Shown: positions 35,501 to 45,295, numbered from the stretch's first letter. The stretch: DNA of 64,000 nt from Vibrio orientalis CIP 102891 = ATCC 33934 (GCF_000176235.1 NZ_ACZV01000005.1:372001-436000); one strand, 5' to 3'. Numbers and translations: made by a program. The notes: a model not told the origin generated them from the sequence alone.

Positions 35501-37090
35501 ATGGCGAATTGGTTAGTAAGGACGACTGAGCTGATTGGCATTAAGTCCAAAGATGAGTTAACTCAGACATTCGCTAAAGTATTGATTGAAGAGTTGAGTT
35601 TGGCGCATTGCTTGGTGCTTTCTCCCAACAATGAAGGGCGTCGACTGATCCCACACGATTCCAGTTTATCTGTATCGTGGTCAGTGAATGATTTGAGCAA
35701 CCCGTTTGCTCACGTATTGCAAAATTCTAAGGCGATGACGCTTTCTGCCGATGAGTTGCTATTTTGGCAAACGGATCGCGCGTTCTGTGAATTAGTTTCT
35801 CAAGTTGGCATGTTCGATGGGGTGCGCATTCAGCCGCTACCTTTGCAGTCAAAGTACGTTCAATTTGTACTTTATATGCAAGGGGAGCCAAGCAAAATCA
35901 ACACCGCTTTTGAAGACGACATGTGTACTGCGTTTGTTGGCGTGTTTACCAAACAGTGGCAATTACTTGATGAATTAGAGAAAGAGCAGCGAGATCTTAA
36001 AGAGTTATCGCAATCTCTCAGTGAGATTCAACGTGATAGAAAGCAGCATGAGCTTGCTAATGATCTGTCTCACTCACTTATTGGTGAAAGTCGCATCATG
36101 CAAAGGCTTCGTCAACAGATTGTGAGTGCGGCAGCGTCGCAACTCTCCGTGATGGTCCAAGGTGAGACGGGCACAGGTAAAGAGCTTGTTGCCCAAGCGA
36201 TTCACCAGCTTTCTGCTCGTAATCAAAAACCAATGGTGGCGATTAACTGTGCGGCGATTCCTGAGAACCTGCTAGAAAGTGAACTGTTTGGTTATTGCAA
36301 AGGCGCCTTCTCTGGTGCCGATTCGGATCGCCAGGGACTGATTGCTCAAGCCGATGGTGGAACGCTATTCTTGGATGAAATTGGTGACATGCCGTTAGCG
36401 CTGCAAGCCAAGCTATTGCGTGTACTTGAGAGCAAAAGATTTAGACCTGTGGGTGGCAAAGAGGAGCAAGCGTCTGACTTTCGCCTGGTCTCAGCAACAC
36501 ACGTCAACCTGTTGGCTCAAGTCCAAGCAAAGAAGTTCAGACAGGACCTCTATTACCGACTGTTTCAATATCCGTTAACTCTACCGAAGTTAGCGGAGCG
36601 CCTAGAAGATATCGAGCAACTGAGTCTTCATTTCATTAATGAGTTTAATGAACTTCATGGGCGCACTATTCGTGGTCTTCATTACCGAGCACTAGATTGC
36701 TTAAAGCAGTATGCTTTCCCAGGCAACGTGCGCGAACTAAAACACCTAATCGAGTTTGGTTGCGCGCAGACTGATGATAACTCGGAAATCAGTGAAGGAA
36801 GCCTAGCTAATCGTATCGCATGTTTAAACTTTGAACTGAAAAGCTTGAGCGAGCCAACACAGATGGTTGCTCCTTCTCACTTTATTCAAGACAGCCCTTA
36901 TCAGCATCAACCGAGTGACTTTGCTGGCATCACTGACTTGAAGCAAGCGGTGAGTGATTATGAAGAACAGATTATTCGCGACCGCTTAAACTTCTTCGCT
37001 GGCAATCGAGGTAAAGCTGCCAAAAGTTTAGGCATCCCAAAGAGAACATTGGCATACAAGTGTCAGAAGCTGGAGATCAAAGCGCTGTGA
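35501..37090 (+). CDS. vasH: Sigma-54-dependent T6SS activator VasH
   Basis: The 529-residue enhancer-binding protein has an N-terminal GAF-like sensor region (about 1-175) and a short coiled coil. The AAA+ domain follows: Walker A GETGTGKE, the sigma-54 contact loop ESELFGYCKGAFSGA, and Walker B ADGGTLFLDEIGDMP. A C-terminal Fis-type helix-turn-helix (GNRGKAAKSLGIPKRTLAYK) ends the protein. The contact loop is GAFSGA instead of the usual GAFTGA, a mild change. In V. cholerae VasH turns on hcp and vgrG operons; here a sigma-54 promoter also lies before this operon. Confidence 0.94.
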   Translation: MANWLVRTTELIGIKSKDELTQTFAKVLIEELSLAHCLVLSPNNEGRRLIPHDSSLSVSWSVNDLSNPFAHVLQNSKAMTLSADELLFWQTDRAFCELVSQVGMFDGVRIQPLPLQSKYVQFVLYMQGEPSKINTAFEDDMCTAFVGVFTKQWQLLDELEKEQRDLKELSQSLSEIQRDRKQHELANDLSHSLIGESRIMQRLRQQIVSAAASQLSVMVQGETGTGKELVAQAIHQLSARNQKPMVAINCAAIPENLLESELFGYCKGAFSGADSDRQGLIAQADGGTLFLDEIGDMPLALQAKLLRVLESKRFRPVGGKEEQASDFRLVSATHVNLLAQVQAKKFRQDLYYRLFQYPLTLPKLAERLEDIEQLSLHFINEFNELHGRTIRGLHYRALDCLKQYAFPGNVRELKHLIEFGCAQTDDNSEISEGSLANRIACLNFELKSLSEPTQMVAPSHFIQDSPYQHQPSDFAGITDLKQAVSDYEEQIIRDRLNFFAGNRGKAAKSLGIPKRTLAYKCQKLEIKAL

Positions 37091-37728
37091 GAGTAGTGAT
37101 AACCAGACTTGTTGGCTTGGCATGTGCCCTTTGGTGGTTGCCTGTGAACGCTCAAGCGACAAATACATATCAGTGGGAACAGGTGGATCAATGTCGAATC
37201 ATTGCTAAAAGGCTTGAGCGACTAAGATGTTTTGATCAGTTGTTTGATACGCCCGTGGCTTTAAACGGACAGAATCATGAGGCCGATAAGCCTAAAGCGT
37301 GGATGCTTGCTTACCCAAAAAGTAGAGCGGAGGACAACCTGACTCCGGACTTGAATGAATCTGACTCAGGTAAGGATGCTTGGGTCACTTTACCGGCTTT
37401 GCCCCTAGGAGACGTTGATTCCCCGGTGCTCGTTATGAGCTGTATGGATGAAATCAGTCGAGTCCAGTTAGCGCTACCTAAGCCATTAATTGATGCTCGC
37501 ATTTCCGTTTCAGTGGCACAAGGTCAGCGTGAGTATTGGAGAAGTGATGATGAAGGAGTGGTGTTCTCATCAGCACAGGGTCTTCCGGCGATTGAGTTGA
37601 TGAAACGCATGGCTCAACAGAGAAAGGTCACGCTGAGGTCAAACTCAGAAACGGTTGATGGGTTGCAGTTTGACACAGTGGCTCTGCAAGCGGCGCTGCG
37701 TCCCTTACGTCAGCGTTGTCGGTGGTAA
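37087..37728 (+). CDS. vasI: T6SS-associated exported protein VasI (TagO-like)
   Basis: The 213-residue protein has a signal peptide (about 1-22, ending PVNAQA). It belongs by position and pattern to the VCA0118 family: WEQVDQCRIIAKRLERLRCFDQLFD near the mature N-terminus and two further cysteines (VMSCMDEISR, LRQRCRW). GTG 37087 overlaps the vasH stop as GTGA; the longer in-frame start lies inside vasH. Its role in the periplasm during secretion is not well defined. Confidence 0.85.
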   Translation: MRVVITRLVGLACALWWLPVNAQATNTYQWEQVDQCRIIAKRLERLRCFDQLFDTPVALNGQNHEADKPKAWMLAYPKSRAEDNLTPDLNESDSGKDAWVTLPALPLGDVDSPVLVMSCMDEISRVQLALPKPLIDARISVSVAQGQREYWRSDDEGVVFSSAQGLPAIELMKRMAQQRKVTLRSNSETVDGLQFDTVALQAALRPLRQRCRW

Positions 37729-37730
37729 AT

Positions 37731-39137
37731 ATGGAACTTACTCAATACCGCACTTGCATTGTCTCACCGATCAGTGATGCCTCTCCTGTAGGTGAACGTC
37801 TACTGGATGAACCATTATTTGATTTCATTGAAGATCAAATGATGAAGGTAGGGTCACTCTCTCATGCTAGCGTTCAGTGGCAAGAGGTGGAGCACAGTAC
37901 ACTCCAGTTACTTAAAGAAAAAAGTAAAGACATCAAACTCTTGGTGTACTTGCTGCAATGTCTGCATCAAGACTTGAGCGCAGATCGCTTGATCGCTTCA
38001 TTCAATGTGATGGGAGATTTTATTTCTCACTATTGGCAGGAGAGTTTTCCTGCGCCAGGTAAACGCGGCAACCTTCCTCGTCGTAAATTCTTTAGTCAAA
38101 TGTGCCAACGCTTCTCGATGGCGTTGGATAAGTTCGACTTTAGCCAACTTGATGGTCAAGCACGAGACGACTTGAACTGTGCGGTGTCAGCATGGCAGGA
38201 AGTTATTACGACGAATGAGCTCCAATCAGACATGGTTGAGTCGATTGCTTTAACCATAGAGAACCAACTACGTAAAGCGAGTGAGCGTGAGCAGGTAAAC
38301 CGCCAAGAGTCGCCAGTGACTTCCGAGGCAGCATTAAGTGTACCTGACACCAGACCTGCCCCTTTGGTTATTGATAACTCAAGTGGCAAAGCGGCCAAAG
38401 AAACCTTGTTTAAAGTCGCTGACTTTCTTTCAGAGCAAGAATTTGGGGCAGCGCTGTCGATTCGAGTGCGTCGTCATGCTTTGTGGGGGGCGATTAGCTC
38501 GTTACCAGATCATGATAGTAATGGACATTGCTTGCTAAGAGGAATGAATCCTGACCGTGCCAAAGAGTACCGAGACCGTTGTTCTCAGCCCAACTTAGCG
38601 CTGTGGCGACAAGTGGAACAGAGTATCACCATGTCACCATTTTGGTTCGAAGGGCAATTGCTCAGTCATGATATCGCCAAAGCGCTTGGCTATGAGCAGT
38701 GGTGCCAAGCGATTAGAGAAGAGACCCAGATGTTTATGGAGCGCTTTCCTCACGTCACCAACTTGAAGTTCAAGGATGGTGAGCCGTTTATCTCCGATTC
38801 AGTTAAGCAGTGGTTGGAGAGCAGTGAAGGTCTCAATGCATCAGCGCCGCGAATGAACAGTTGGCAAGAGCAAAGGGATGAAGTCTTTAACCTTGCGAAA
38901 GAAGGCGGAATTGCCGTTGCGATGTCGAGAATCAATGATGGTTTAGTTAAAGCGAGTGAACCACGAGAGAAGTTTTACTGGCGACTGCTTAGCGCCGAAC
39001 TGCTGAAACATCATCACCTTGATGGGATGGCTAAAGAACAATTTCAACATTTAAAACAAGAAGCTATGCAAGCGCAAGTCTCTCAGTGGGAACCTTCGCT
39101 CATAGAACAATTAGAGCAAAATACAGCGTCAGTGTAA
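37731..39137 (+). CDS. tssA: T6SS assembly protein TssA (VasJ)
   Basis: The 468-residue protein has the ImpA N-terminal domain (about 10-140, containing GDFISHYWQESFPAPGKRGN with the conserved Trp and Pro-rich turn). A variable middle and a C-terminal VasJ-type domain follow (GLNASAPRMNSWQEQRDEVF, then KFYWRLLSAELL). TssA primes baseplate binding and coordinates tube and sheath growth. ATG 37731 begins 2 bases after the vasI stop. A second ImpA-type protein (42750-44009) is present in this operon. Confidence 0.92.
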   Translation: MELTQYRTCIVSPISDASPVGERLLDEPLFDFIEDQMMKVGSLSHASVQWQEVEHSTLQLLKEKSKDIKLLVYLLQCLHQDLSADRLIASFNVMGDFISHYWQESFPAPGKRGNLPRRKFFSQMCQRFSMALDKFDFSQLDGQARDDLNCAVSAWQEVITTNELQSDMVESIALTIENQLRKASEREQVNRQESPVTSEAALSVPDTRPAPLVIDNSSGKAAKETLFKVADFLSEQEFGAALSIRVRRHALWGAISSLPDHDSNGHCLLRGMNPDRAKEYRDRCSQPNLALWRQVEQSITMSPFWFEGQLLSHDIAKALGYEQWCQAIREETQMFMERFPHVTNLKFKDGEPFISDSVKQWLESSEGLNASAPRMNSWQEQRDEVFNLAKEGGIAVAMSRINDGLVKASEPREKFYWRLLSAELLKHHHLDGMAKEQFQHLKQEAMQAQVSQWEPSLIEQLEQNTASV

Positions 39138-39152
39138 GTTAAAGGAATCCCC

Positions 39153-42100
39153 ATGTGGAAAAGTGTTATAGGGTTTGCAGCTAAGTGCAAACCGGGCATG
39201 GCAGCAGCGATGCCAGTATTACTCCTTATTTTATTTATTTTAGTCAATGTCTCCATCTGGTGGGCAGGCCCTTGGCTTGCAATCGGAGACTCGCGACCTC
39301 TAGAAACAGTGATAGCCCGAGGCTTAACGTCCGTTATCTTCACATTGTTTACCATATCCGGTTGGGGATTATGGCAGTGGAAGCGGTTACGAACGCTGAA
39401 AAATCAGCAGCATCGTGAAGAGCAACTGAAACAAGATCCGATTTCTGTTTATGAACAGCGCCAAGAAAGTGAATTAAATGGCGTCATGGCAGAAATGAAG
39501 CAGAGTTTGAATAGCCGAAACTATTTGTATGCTCTGCCTTGGTATCTAGTACTTGGTTTAGAGAATGCCGGTAAGACAAGCTTGATTAATCGCTCTGGGC
39601 AGAACTTTGCACTGTCATCGGTTATGCGCGCTTCGGGAAAAAAGAGTGATAACCCATACTCGTTTGACTGGTGGATTGGTGACGAATCGGTGCTGATCGA
39701 CCCCGATGGGGAGTTGCTCACCCAAGGCAACCGAAGCGAAGATAATGACGGTGAACTTGAGCGCCGACTATGGCTTAACTTTATTCATTGGTTAGACAAA
39801 ACCCGTAGCCGCAGACCACTTAATGGTATTGTTTTAGCCTTAGACGTTTCTCATTTGGCGACGTCAACGGCCTCTGAACGCAAAGCTTATGCGAACTTGT
39901 TGCGTGCAAGAATCCGTGAACTAATGGAAACACTGACCACGCGACTGCCTGTCTATATCACTTTGACCAAATTGGATCTTTTGCATGGCTTTGAACCCTT
40001 CTTTAAACACTACTCAAGAGATCAGCGTGATGAAGTGTTGGGTTTCACTTTTTCACTGGAATCGGTTGAAAACGTCGATCACTGGTTAGAAGAGTTCACC
40101 CAAGAGTATGGGAAATTTGTCGGTCGAATCAATGAGCTGCTTCCTCATGCGGTTTCTGAACCGTTAGAGCAAGAAGAGCGAGCTGCGATCTACAGCTTTA
40201 CACGTCAGATTTCGGGTTTGCAAAGTATCTTGAAAGGCTTCTTTGAAGATGCGTTATCGAGCGATCAATTCTCGACCTCAGCCTTGGTTCGCGGTGCCTA
40301 CTTTACATCGGTTTATCAGCAAGGGGTGCCAAGTAACGCGTTCAGTGATTCTGCGGCTCGTCGCTACGGCCTATCGCACGCGATAAACAAAGCTCAACAT
40401 GCAAAAAACTCTACGGTGTATTTTACCCAGCAACTGTTTAGCAACATTATCTACCCAGAAGCGGGCCTAGCCTCTGACAACTTCCGAGTTGCCAAGCAAA
40501 AGCGTCGCCTTATCGGGCTCTCTTTTGCAATTTGTACAGTAGCATCCGTACTATTGGTGGGTACTTGGCATCAATATTACTCAAAGAACTATAACCAGTC
40601 AGAAGCGGTACTGACCAAAGTTAATGAGTATAAAAAGCAGTTTCCTTCGAATTTATCCATTGCGTCGCAGAAGGATATTTTGGAACCACTGAATAAGATT
40701 CGTCAGGCAACATTAGAGTTTGGTTTCTTTAGGGAAAAACCCAAGTACATCTCGGATTTGGGCCTTTACCAAGGACATACAATCGGTCCTATGGTTGAGG
40801 ATACTTACCTTAACTTGCTTGAAAGCCGTTTCTTGCCACTACTCATGGCAGACGTAGTTGTGGACTTAAAGCAAGCTTCTAGCGACGAAGAAAAGTTAGC
40901 CACATTGCGAGTCTATCGAATGATGGTTGATAAGAGCGGGCGCTATAAAGATTATGTTCTCGATTACTTTAGTAAGTATTGGCAGCGCGCTTTTGCTGGG
41001 GATAAAGCGGTTCAAGGCCAGTTGCTTGAGCACTTAGACTATGCAATGCGTCATACTGATCTGGAGGCTTCAAAGTTAGCCGGAGACGAATTGGCGATTG
41101 CCGCGATGAAACCGTACGAGTCGACCATCGCTGAGGTGCAAGATGAACTGAGTACTATGCCAAATGATCAACGTGTTTATCGTAACTTAAAACTGAATGC
41201 ACAGACCGTTCTTGGTCCATCGATCAGTATCCGTAACCTAGTTGGGCCAATCTTTGATGTGGTGTTCGAAGAGCGCGTATCTAATCAGAGCTTGTACATT
41301 CCCCAGATGCTAACTAAGGCAGGGTTTGAAAACTACTTTATGCCGCGTTCTGAGTCTGTATCAGAGCTAGCTCTTATCGATAGTTGGGTATTGGGTCAGT
41401 CGAAAACGGCGCAATTTAGCGAAGCAGATAAGCAAGTCTTGCGTGAGAAGATTCGTAATCTTTATGTGGCAGACTATATCAACACATGGCGCGCTGCTCT
41501 CAATGATATCGATATGAAGTATTTCTCAGATCTGAATGATGCCGTGGTGGTTCTAGAAAACATCACTGGTAACGTTGAGCCTCTGCAGCGACTACTGAGA
41601 ACGCTCGATAGTAATACACAGTTGATTGCAGGCTTTGATGTCTCGGACGAAGCGGAAGCTGAGTTGGCGAAAAATGCCAAATATCAAGTATCGTCGAATA
41701 TTCAGTCTCCTTTCGCTGAGCTGAACTTAATGTTGCAGCCGGTTGGTGAGCAACCGCCTTATATTAATGAGGTGCTTAACTCCGTCGATGAGCTAAAAGC
41801 TTACCTAAAAAGTATTCAAGAGTCCCCAGATGTTGGTATGGCGGCATTGGAAGCGACGAAATCGCGAGTCAAATTAGTCAGTGCTGACCCAATTTATACG
41901 CTGAAACGAATCTCTTCTGGCTTGCCAAAACCGTTAGACATGATGATGGAAAAGCTAGCCGATGAGAGTTGGTATGTGGTTAAACAGGAAGCGATTAAGC
42001 ACTTAGAAGTACGTTGGTTTGAGGATGTGTATCAGCCATATTATGCCAAGCTTGCGAATCGATACCCGTTCAATGACAAATCAACCAAAGATGTGGCTCT

Positions 42101-42695
42101 AGAGGACTTTGAAACTTTCTTTGCGCCAAAAGGTACGCTTGATAACTTCTATTCGAACCAACTCAAAATCTTTATTGATGAGAATATCTCTGTCGATGGC
42201 TCCGACTCAGCGCAGTCTATCATCAGACCAGAAGTATTAGCGCAAATTAAGCAAGCGCAGAGAATTCGTCAGGCATTCTTTAACCGTAAGGGCATCTTAG
42301 ATGTGAATTTCTCGATCGAGCCGATTCAGCTAAGTAGCAATAAACGACGCAGTGTCCTAAATATCGATGGACAATATCTATCTTATAGCCATGGCCCTAG
42401 ATCGGGAGCCGAACTGATATGGCCAAATACACTGCGTGATTCCGCTATATCTAAAGTTACCTTGGTGCCAACTAAGACGAATACCTCGCCTCGCAGTATT
42501 AATATCCAAGGGCCTTGGGCATTTTTCAGACTGCTCGATAAAGGGGATGTATTGGCGGCGAGTCCAACCTCGGTTGACTACAAGTTTGGCTTCGCTGGTG
42601 GTGAGATGATTTATCGTATTAACGCCGAATCTGACGCGAACCCGTTTACTGAACGTCTGTTTAAATCATTTAAGCTTTCTCAGACCCTCTATTAA
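39153..42695 (+). CDS. tssM: T6SS inner-membrane protein TssM (VasK, IcmF family)
   Basis: This is a 1180-residue protein. Two N-terminal membrane segments (about 18-38 and 52-72) precede a cytoplasmic GTPase-like domain with Walker A GLENAGKT (about 134-141). A third membrane segment lies near residue 452-470 (LIGLSFAICTVASVLLVGTW), and a long periplasmic part follows that binds TssJ. It is the core of the TssJLM envelope complex. Length and layout are normal for the family. The ribosome site AAGGA lies 7 bases before ATG 39153. Confidence 0.96.
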   Translation: MWKSVIGFAAKCKPGMAAAMPVLLLILFILVNVSIWWAGPWLAIGDSRPLETVIARGLTSVIFTLFTISGWGLWQWKRLRTLKNQQHREEQLKQDPISVYEQRQESELNGVMAEMKQSLNSRNYLYALPWYLVLGLENAGKTSLINRSGQNFALSSVMRASGKKSDNPYSFDWWIGDESVLIDPDGELLTQGNRSEDNDGELERRLWLNFIHWLDKTRSRRPLNGIVLALDVSHLATSTASERKAYANLLRARIRELMETLTTRLPVYITLTKLDLLHGFEPFFKHYSRDQRDEVLGFTFSLESVENVDHWLEEFTQEYGKFVGRINELLPHAVSEPLEQEERAAIYSFTRQISGLQSILKGFFEDALSSDQFSTSALVRGAYFTSVYQQGVPSNAFSDSAARRYGLSHAINKAQHAKNSTVYFTQQLFSNIIYPEAGLASDNFRVAKQKRRLIGLSFAICTVASVLLVGTWHQYYSKNYNQSEAVLTKVNEYKKQFPSNLSIASQKDILEPLNKIRQATLEFGFFREKPKYISDLGLYQGHTIGPMVEDTYLNLLESRFLPLLMADVVVDLKQASSDEEKLATLRVYRMMVDKSGRYKDYVLDYFSKYWQRAFAGDKAVQGQLLEHLDYAMRHTDLEASKLAGDELAIAAMKPYESTIAEVQDELSTMPNDQRVYRNLKLNAQTVLGPSISIRNLVGPIFDVVFEERVSNQSLYIPQMLTKAGFENYFMPRSESVSELALIDSWVLGQSKTAQFSEADKQVLREKIRNLYVADYINTWRAALNDIDMKYFSDLNDAVVVLENITGNVEPLQRLLRTLDSNTQLIAGFDVSDEAEAELAKNAKYQVSSNIQSPFAELNLMLQPVGEQPPYINEVLNSVDELKAYLKSIQESPDVGMAALEATKSRVKLVSADPIYTLKRISSGLPKPLDMMMEKLADESWYVVKQEAIKHLEVRWFEDVYQPYYAKLANRYPFNDKSTKDVALEDFETFFAPKGTLDNFYSNQLKIFIDENISVDGSDSAQSIIRPEVLAQIKQAQRIRQAFFNRKGILDVNFSIEPIQLSSNKRRSVLNIDGQYLSYSHGPRSGAELIWPNTLRDSAISKVTLVPTKTNTSPRSINIQGPWAFFRLLDKGDVLAASPTSVDYKFGFAGGEMIYRINAESDANPFTERLFKSFKLSQTLY

Positions 42696-42702
42696 CAATG
42701 AT

Positions 42703-42728
42703 TAGGGAGTGGCGTTGTTCACTCCCTA
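42703..42728 (+). promoter_or_regulatory. Intercistronic hairpin between tssM and tagA
   Basis: The 9-bp perfect stem TAGGGAGTG/CACTCCCTA (42703-42711 and 42720-42728) has an 8-base loop and no T-run after it. It lies in the 54-base gap before tagA and is not a classical terminator. It may stabilise the upstream mRNA or reduce expression of the last gene. Confidence 0.55.
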
Positions 42729-42749
42729 TCGCATTTGGACGAAGTTGTT

Positions 42750-44009
42750 ATGTCCCATATTGTTATACTCGATCAAAAAAACTATACCATTGTTTCTGAA
42801 CCTGAAGAGATCAGGAAAACAGATACTTATCAAAAAGTAAGAGATGAAATTAACAGTCGTTTCAACCCACTATCGGGGGGCACCAACTGGCAAGTTGTGC
42901 ATGATGGCTGTGAGCAGCTTGCTTTTGATCTCGGCATAGATTTGTTGATGAGCTGCTATTTAACTATCGCAAAATTAAAATTGGAAGGAGTCAAAGGCTA
43001 CGCCAACGGGTTAGAGCTTATTAATCGTTGTCTGACTCTGCAACCTGAGCCAAGCGCAAAGCTTGCCAAGATTCAAAAAGAGCTACTTGATTGGGTCAAT
43101 GGCAAGGCTTTACCGGAACTCAAGGGAATGAAGCTGACACATGAACAGTTGAGAGATTTATACCGAAGTGAACGCTTATGCGAAAAAGCACATCATTGGT
43201 TAGCTTCTCGTCAGCCAGAGCATGAAGTGAACTTTGAAGGCGTGGGCTTTGTTCTGTTTGAGCATATCGATAAAATCGAAACTCAATACCATACCGCGGT
43301 AAAAAGGGTTGAAAAATCAGATCAGCAAATGAGCCAATATGTCCCTAAGACGAAGTATCGATGGGGGCTGCTAATTTCAAGTGTGCTGTCTATTTCCGTG
43401 GTGTCGGCTAGCTGGTGGTATATACCGAATATCTTGGCCAGTTATCAGCCGCAATATAAAGCGGTTAAAGAAGTCCCGGCGCTAAACCGAGATAACTTGC
43501 CTGAGTTCGTAACGCAAACCTCCGCAGAGACACGACATAAGTATCAATCACAGATAGTTGAACTCTATCAACAGGCAATTGAAGAGCAGTTAGAAACTTC
43601 GGTTGAACAGCCTAATTTGCAGGTAATGAGCCAAGTTGATGTTTTAACACGCCTATTTGCTGAAGATGAACGGGTAGAAGCCATTGCTCAGGCTGTCGAG
43701 CAAGATCAGCAGATTGCCCTTGAACAAGTCGGTTCATTTGTCGACCGCTTTAATGAAGCGAGAACCAAAATGGCCAATATTGCATTGATGGTCAAAAACC
43801 GCCAGTGGTCTCAAGCGACACAAGCAACCAAATCATTAGAGAAGCTCGCCATCAGCTTATCGCCCATTTATGCCCGTGTTGGTTATATCGAACGCTTAAT
43901 CGAGCAAGAGGAGTATCACCAAGCTGAAACTGAATTGGCGGAGTTAACCGTCAGGTTGAACAACCTCAGTTGGAAAGTGGCGCAATTAAGCCAAAGTCTG
44001 GTTAACTGA
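42750..44009 (+). CDS. tagA: TssA-like T6SS protein TagA/VasL (VCA0121-type)
   Basis: The 419-residue protein has an ImpA-related N-terminal domain (about 20-110, including GCEQLAFDLGIDLLMSCYLT and KGYANGLELINRCL). One membrane segment lies at about 208-228 (GLLISSVLSISVVSASWWYI), with a helical C-terminal part after it. Position after tssM and the ImpA domain plus membrane anchor match VCA0121. TssA-like TagA proteins hold the far end of the extended sheath at the opposite cell side. ATG 42750 is preferred to an in-frame TTG 42735. Confidence 0.82.
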   Translation: MSHIVILDQKNYTIVSEPEEIRKTDTYQKVRDEINSRFNPLSGGTNWQVVHDGCEQLAFDLGIDLLMSCYLTIAKLKLEGVKGYANGLELINRCLTLQPEPSAKLAKIQKELLDWVNGKALPELKGMKLTHEQLRDLYRSERLCEKAHHWLASRQPEHEVNFEGVGFVLFEHIDKIETQYHTAVKRVEKSDQQMSQYVPKTKYRWGLLISSVLSISVVSASWWYIPNILASYQPQYKAVKEVPALNRDNLPEFVTQTSAETRHKYQSQIVELYQQAIEEQLETSVEQPNLQVMSQVDVLTRLFAEDERVEAIAQAVEQDQQIALEQVGSFVDRFNEARTKMANIALMVKNRQWSQATQATKSLEKLAISLSPIYARVGYIERLIEQEEYHQAETELAELTVRLNNLSWKVAQLSQSLVN

Positions 44010-44122
44010 TGGCGAAAGATTATCTTGCACCGGACCTAATTGCTTGCACTTTGGTTAAAGGATCTATATAAATTCGGCTTTCCTTTTTTCATGACGTATT
44101 TGAATATTTGAGGTTGGCGAAT

Positions 44123-44560
44123 ATGACCCATTTCTGGCAGCAAAAAGCTTTAGAGCAGATGACCGAACAAGAGTGGGAGTCACTTTGCGATGGCTGTGGT
44201 AAATGCTGTTTGCACAAACTCATGGATGAAGATAGCGACGAAATTTACTACACCAATGTGGCATGTAGCTTACTCAATAGTAAAACGTGTTCGTGTAAAG
44301 ACTATCCGAATCGTTTTAATTACGATGAAGAGTGTACTAAGTTAACGCGCGACGATATTGAAGACTTTACTTGGTTGCCTCATACCTGCGCTTACCGTCT
44401 ATTGGCAGAGAAACAGCCTTTGCCAGAGTGGCACCCATTGATAACAGGTTCTAAATCAGCAATGCACGCTGCTGGCGAAAGTGTTCGTAATAAAGTGGTG
44501 TATGAAATCGACGTCGTAAATTGGGAAGACCACATTTTGAATCATCCTAACCGAGATTAG
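44123..44560 (+). CDS. ycgN: YcgN family cysteine cluster protein
   Basis: The 145-residue protein has [53 protein letters not shown] and [16 protein letters not shown], all nearly the same as E. coli YcgN (UPF0260). Eight conserved cysteines suggest metal or iron-sulphur binding; function unknown. ATG 44123 follows GAGG at 9 bases. It directly follows the T6SS cluster. Confidence 0.93.
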   Translation: MTHFWQQKALEQMTEQEWESLCDGCGKCCLHKLMDEDSDEIYYTNVACSLLNSKTCSCKDYPNRFNYDEECTKLTRDDIEDFTWLPHTCAYRLLAEKQPLPEWHPLITGSKSAMHAAGESVRNKVVYEIDVVNWEDHILNHPNRD

Positions 44561-44571
44561 GATACTTGTTT

Positions 44572-44601
44572 GCGGAGGCCTAATTGAAGCCTCTGCTTTT
44601 T
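44572..44601 (+). terminator. Terminator after ycgN
   Basis: The 8-bp stem GCGGAGGC/GCCTCTGC (one GU pair; 44572-44579 and 44589-44596) is followed by five T. Confidence 0.82.
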
Positions 44602-44776
44602 CCCAACTTAGTTCCGTGACGTTTTAGCCTCTACTATGTTCATACTCACTTTTTCTGACGGGCCTCACCCGGCACTCTTCACTCACTACTGACACAACTC
44701 TTAACTCAACTTGATTGTTTGTCCCTTCAATGCGATTAGCATATCCGCCAGTTAGTATTATCGTTAGGACAATCGA

Positions 44777-45295
44777 GTGAAAATCAAATCTATAATCTTT
44801 GCCATTACGACGGCAACGCTTCTTAGTGCGTGTCAGGACGACAAAGCGCCCGCGCCAACTTATGCAACGGTGACTTCTGTAGAGCCAATTACTGAGCAGG
44901 TGCAAACACCGCATCAAGTTTGTAAAGATGTGGTTGTGACGACTCAGGCTGACATTAAAGATGAAAATAAATTGGTCGGTACATTGGGTGGGGCAGCAGC
45001 AGGCGCAGCGTTAGGTAATCAAGTTGGTGGCGGCTCGGGTAAAACTATCGCGACTGCTGTTGGCACTGTAGCAGGTGCCATGACAGGTCGAAAGATCCAA
45101 GATAACGCGCAAAAAAATGATGTGATTACCACGACGCAAAGACAATGTAATACGCAATACACTACGTCAAGTAAGACCGTAGGCTATAGCGTGACCTATG
45201 ATTTGGGCGGCACAGCGGTAACGGCGAAAACGACCAATAAGCCACAAGGTAATATTCTGCCAATTGTTGATGGAAAGGTTATCCTTCCAGAGTAA
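44777..45295 (+). CDS. Glycine-zipper outer-membrane lipoprotein (YcfJ-like)
   Basis: This is a 172-residue lipoprotein with a GTG start, signal MKIKSIIFAITTATLLSAC and lipobox LLSAC. A glycine-zipper 2TM region follows at about 72-105 (LGGAAAGAALGNQVGGGSGK, then GTVAGAMTGRKI), as in 17-kDa surface antigen and YcfJ proteins. Two cysteines (VCKDVVV and RQCNTQY) flank the zipper. It probably sits in the outer membrane; the function of the family is unclear. Confidence 0.88.
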   Translation: MKIKSIIFAITTATLLSACQDDKAPAPTYATVTSVEPITEQVQTPHQVCKDVVVTTQADIKDENKLVGTLGGAAAGAALGNQVGGGSGKTIATAVGTVAGAMTGRKIQDNAQKNDVITTTQRQCNTQYTTSSKTVGYSVTYDLGGTAVTAKTTNKPQGNILPIVDGKVILPE

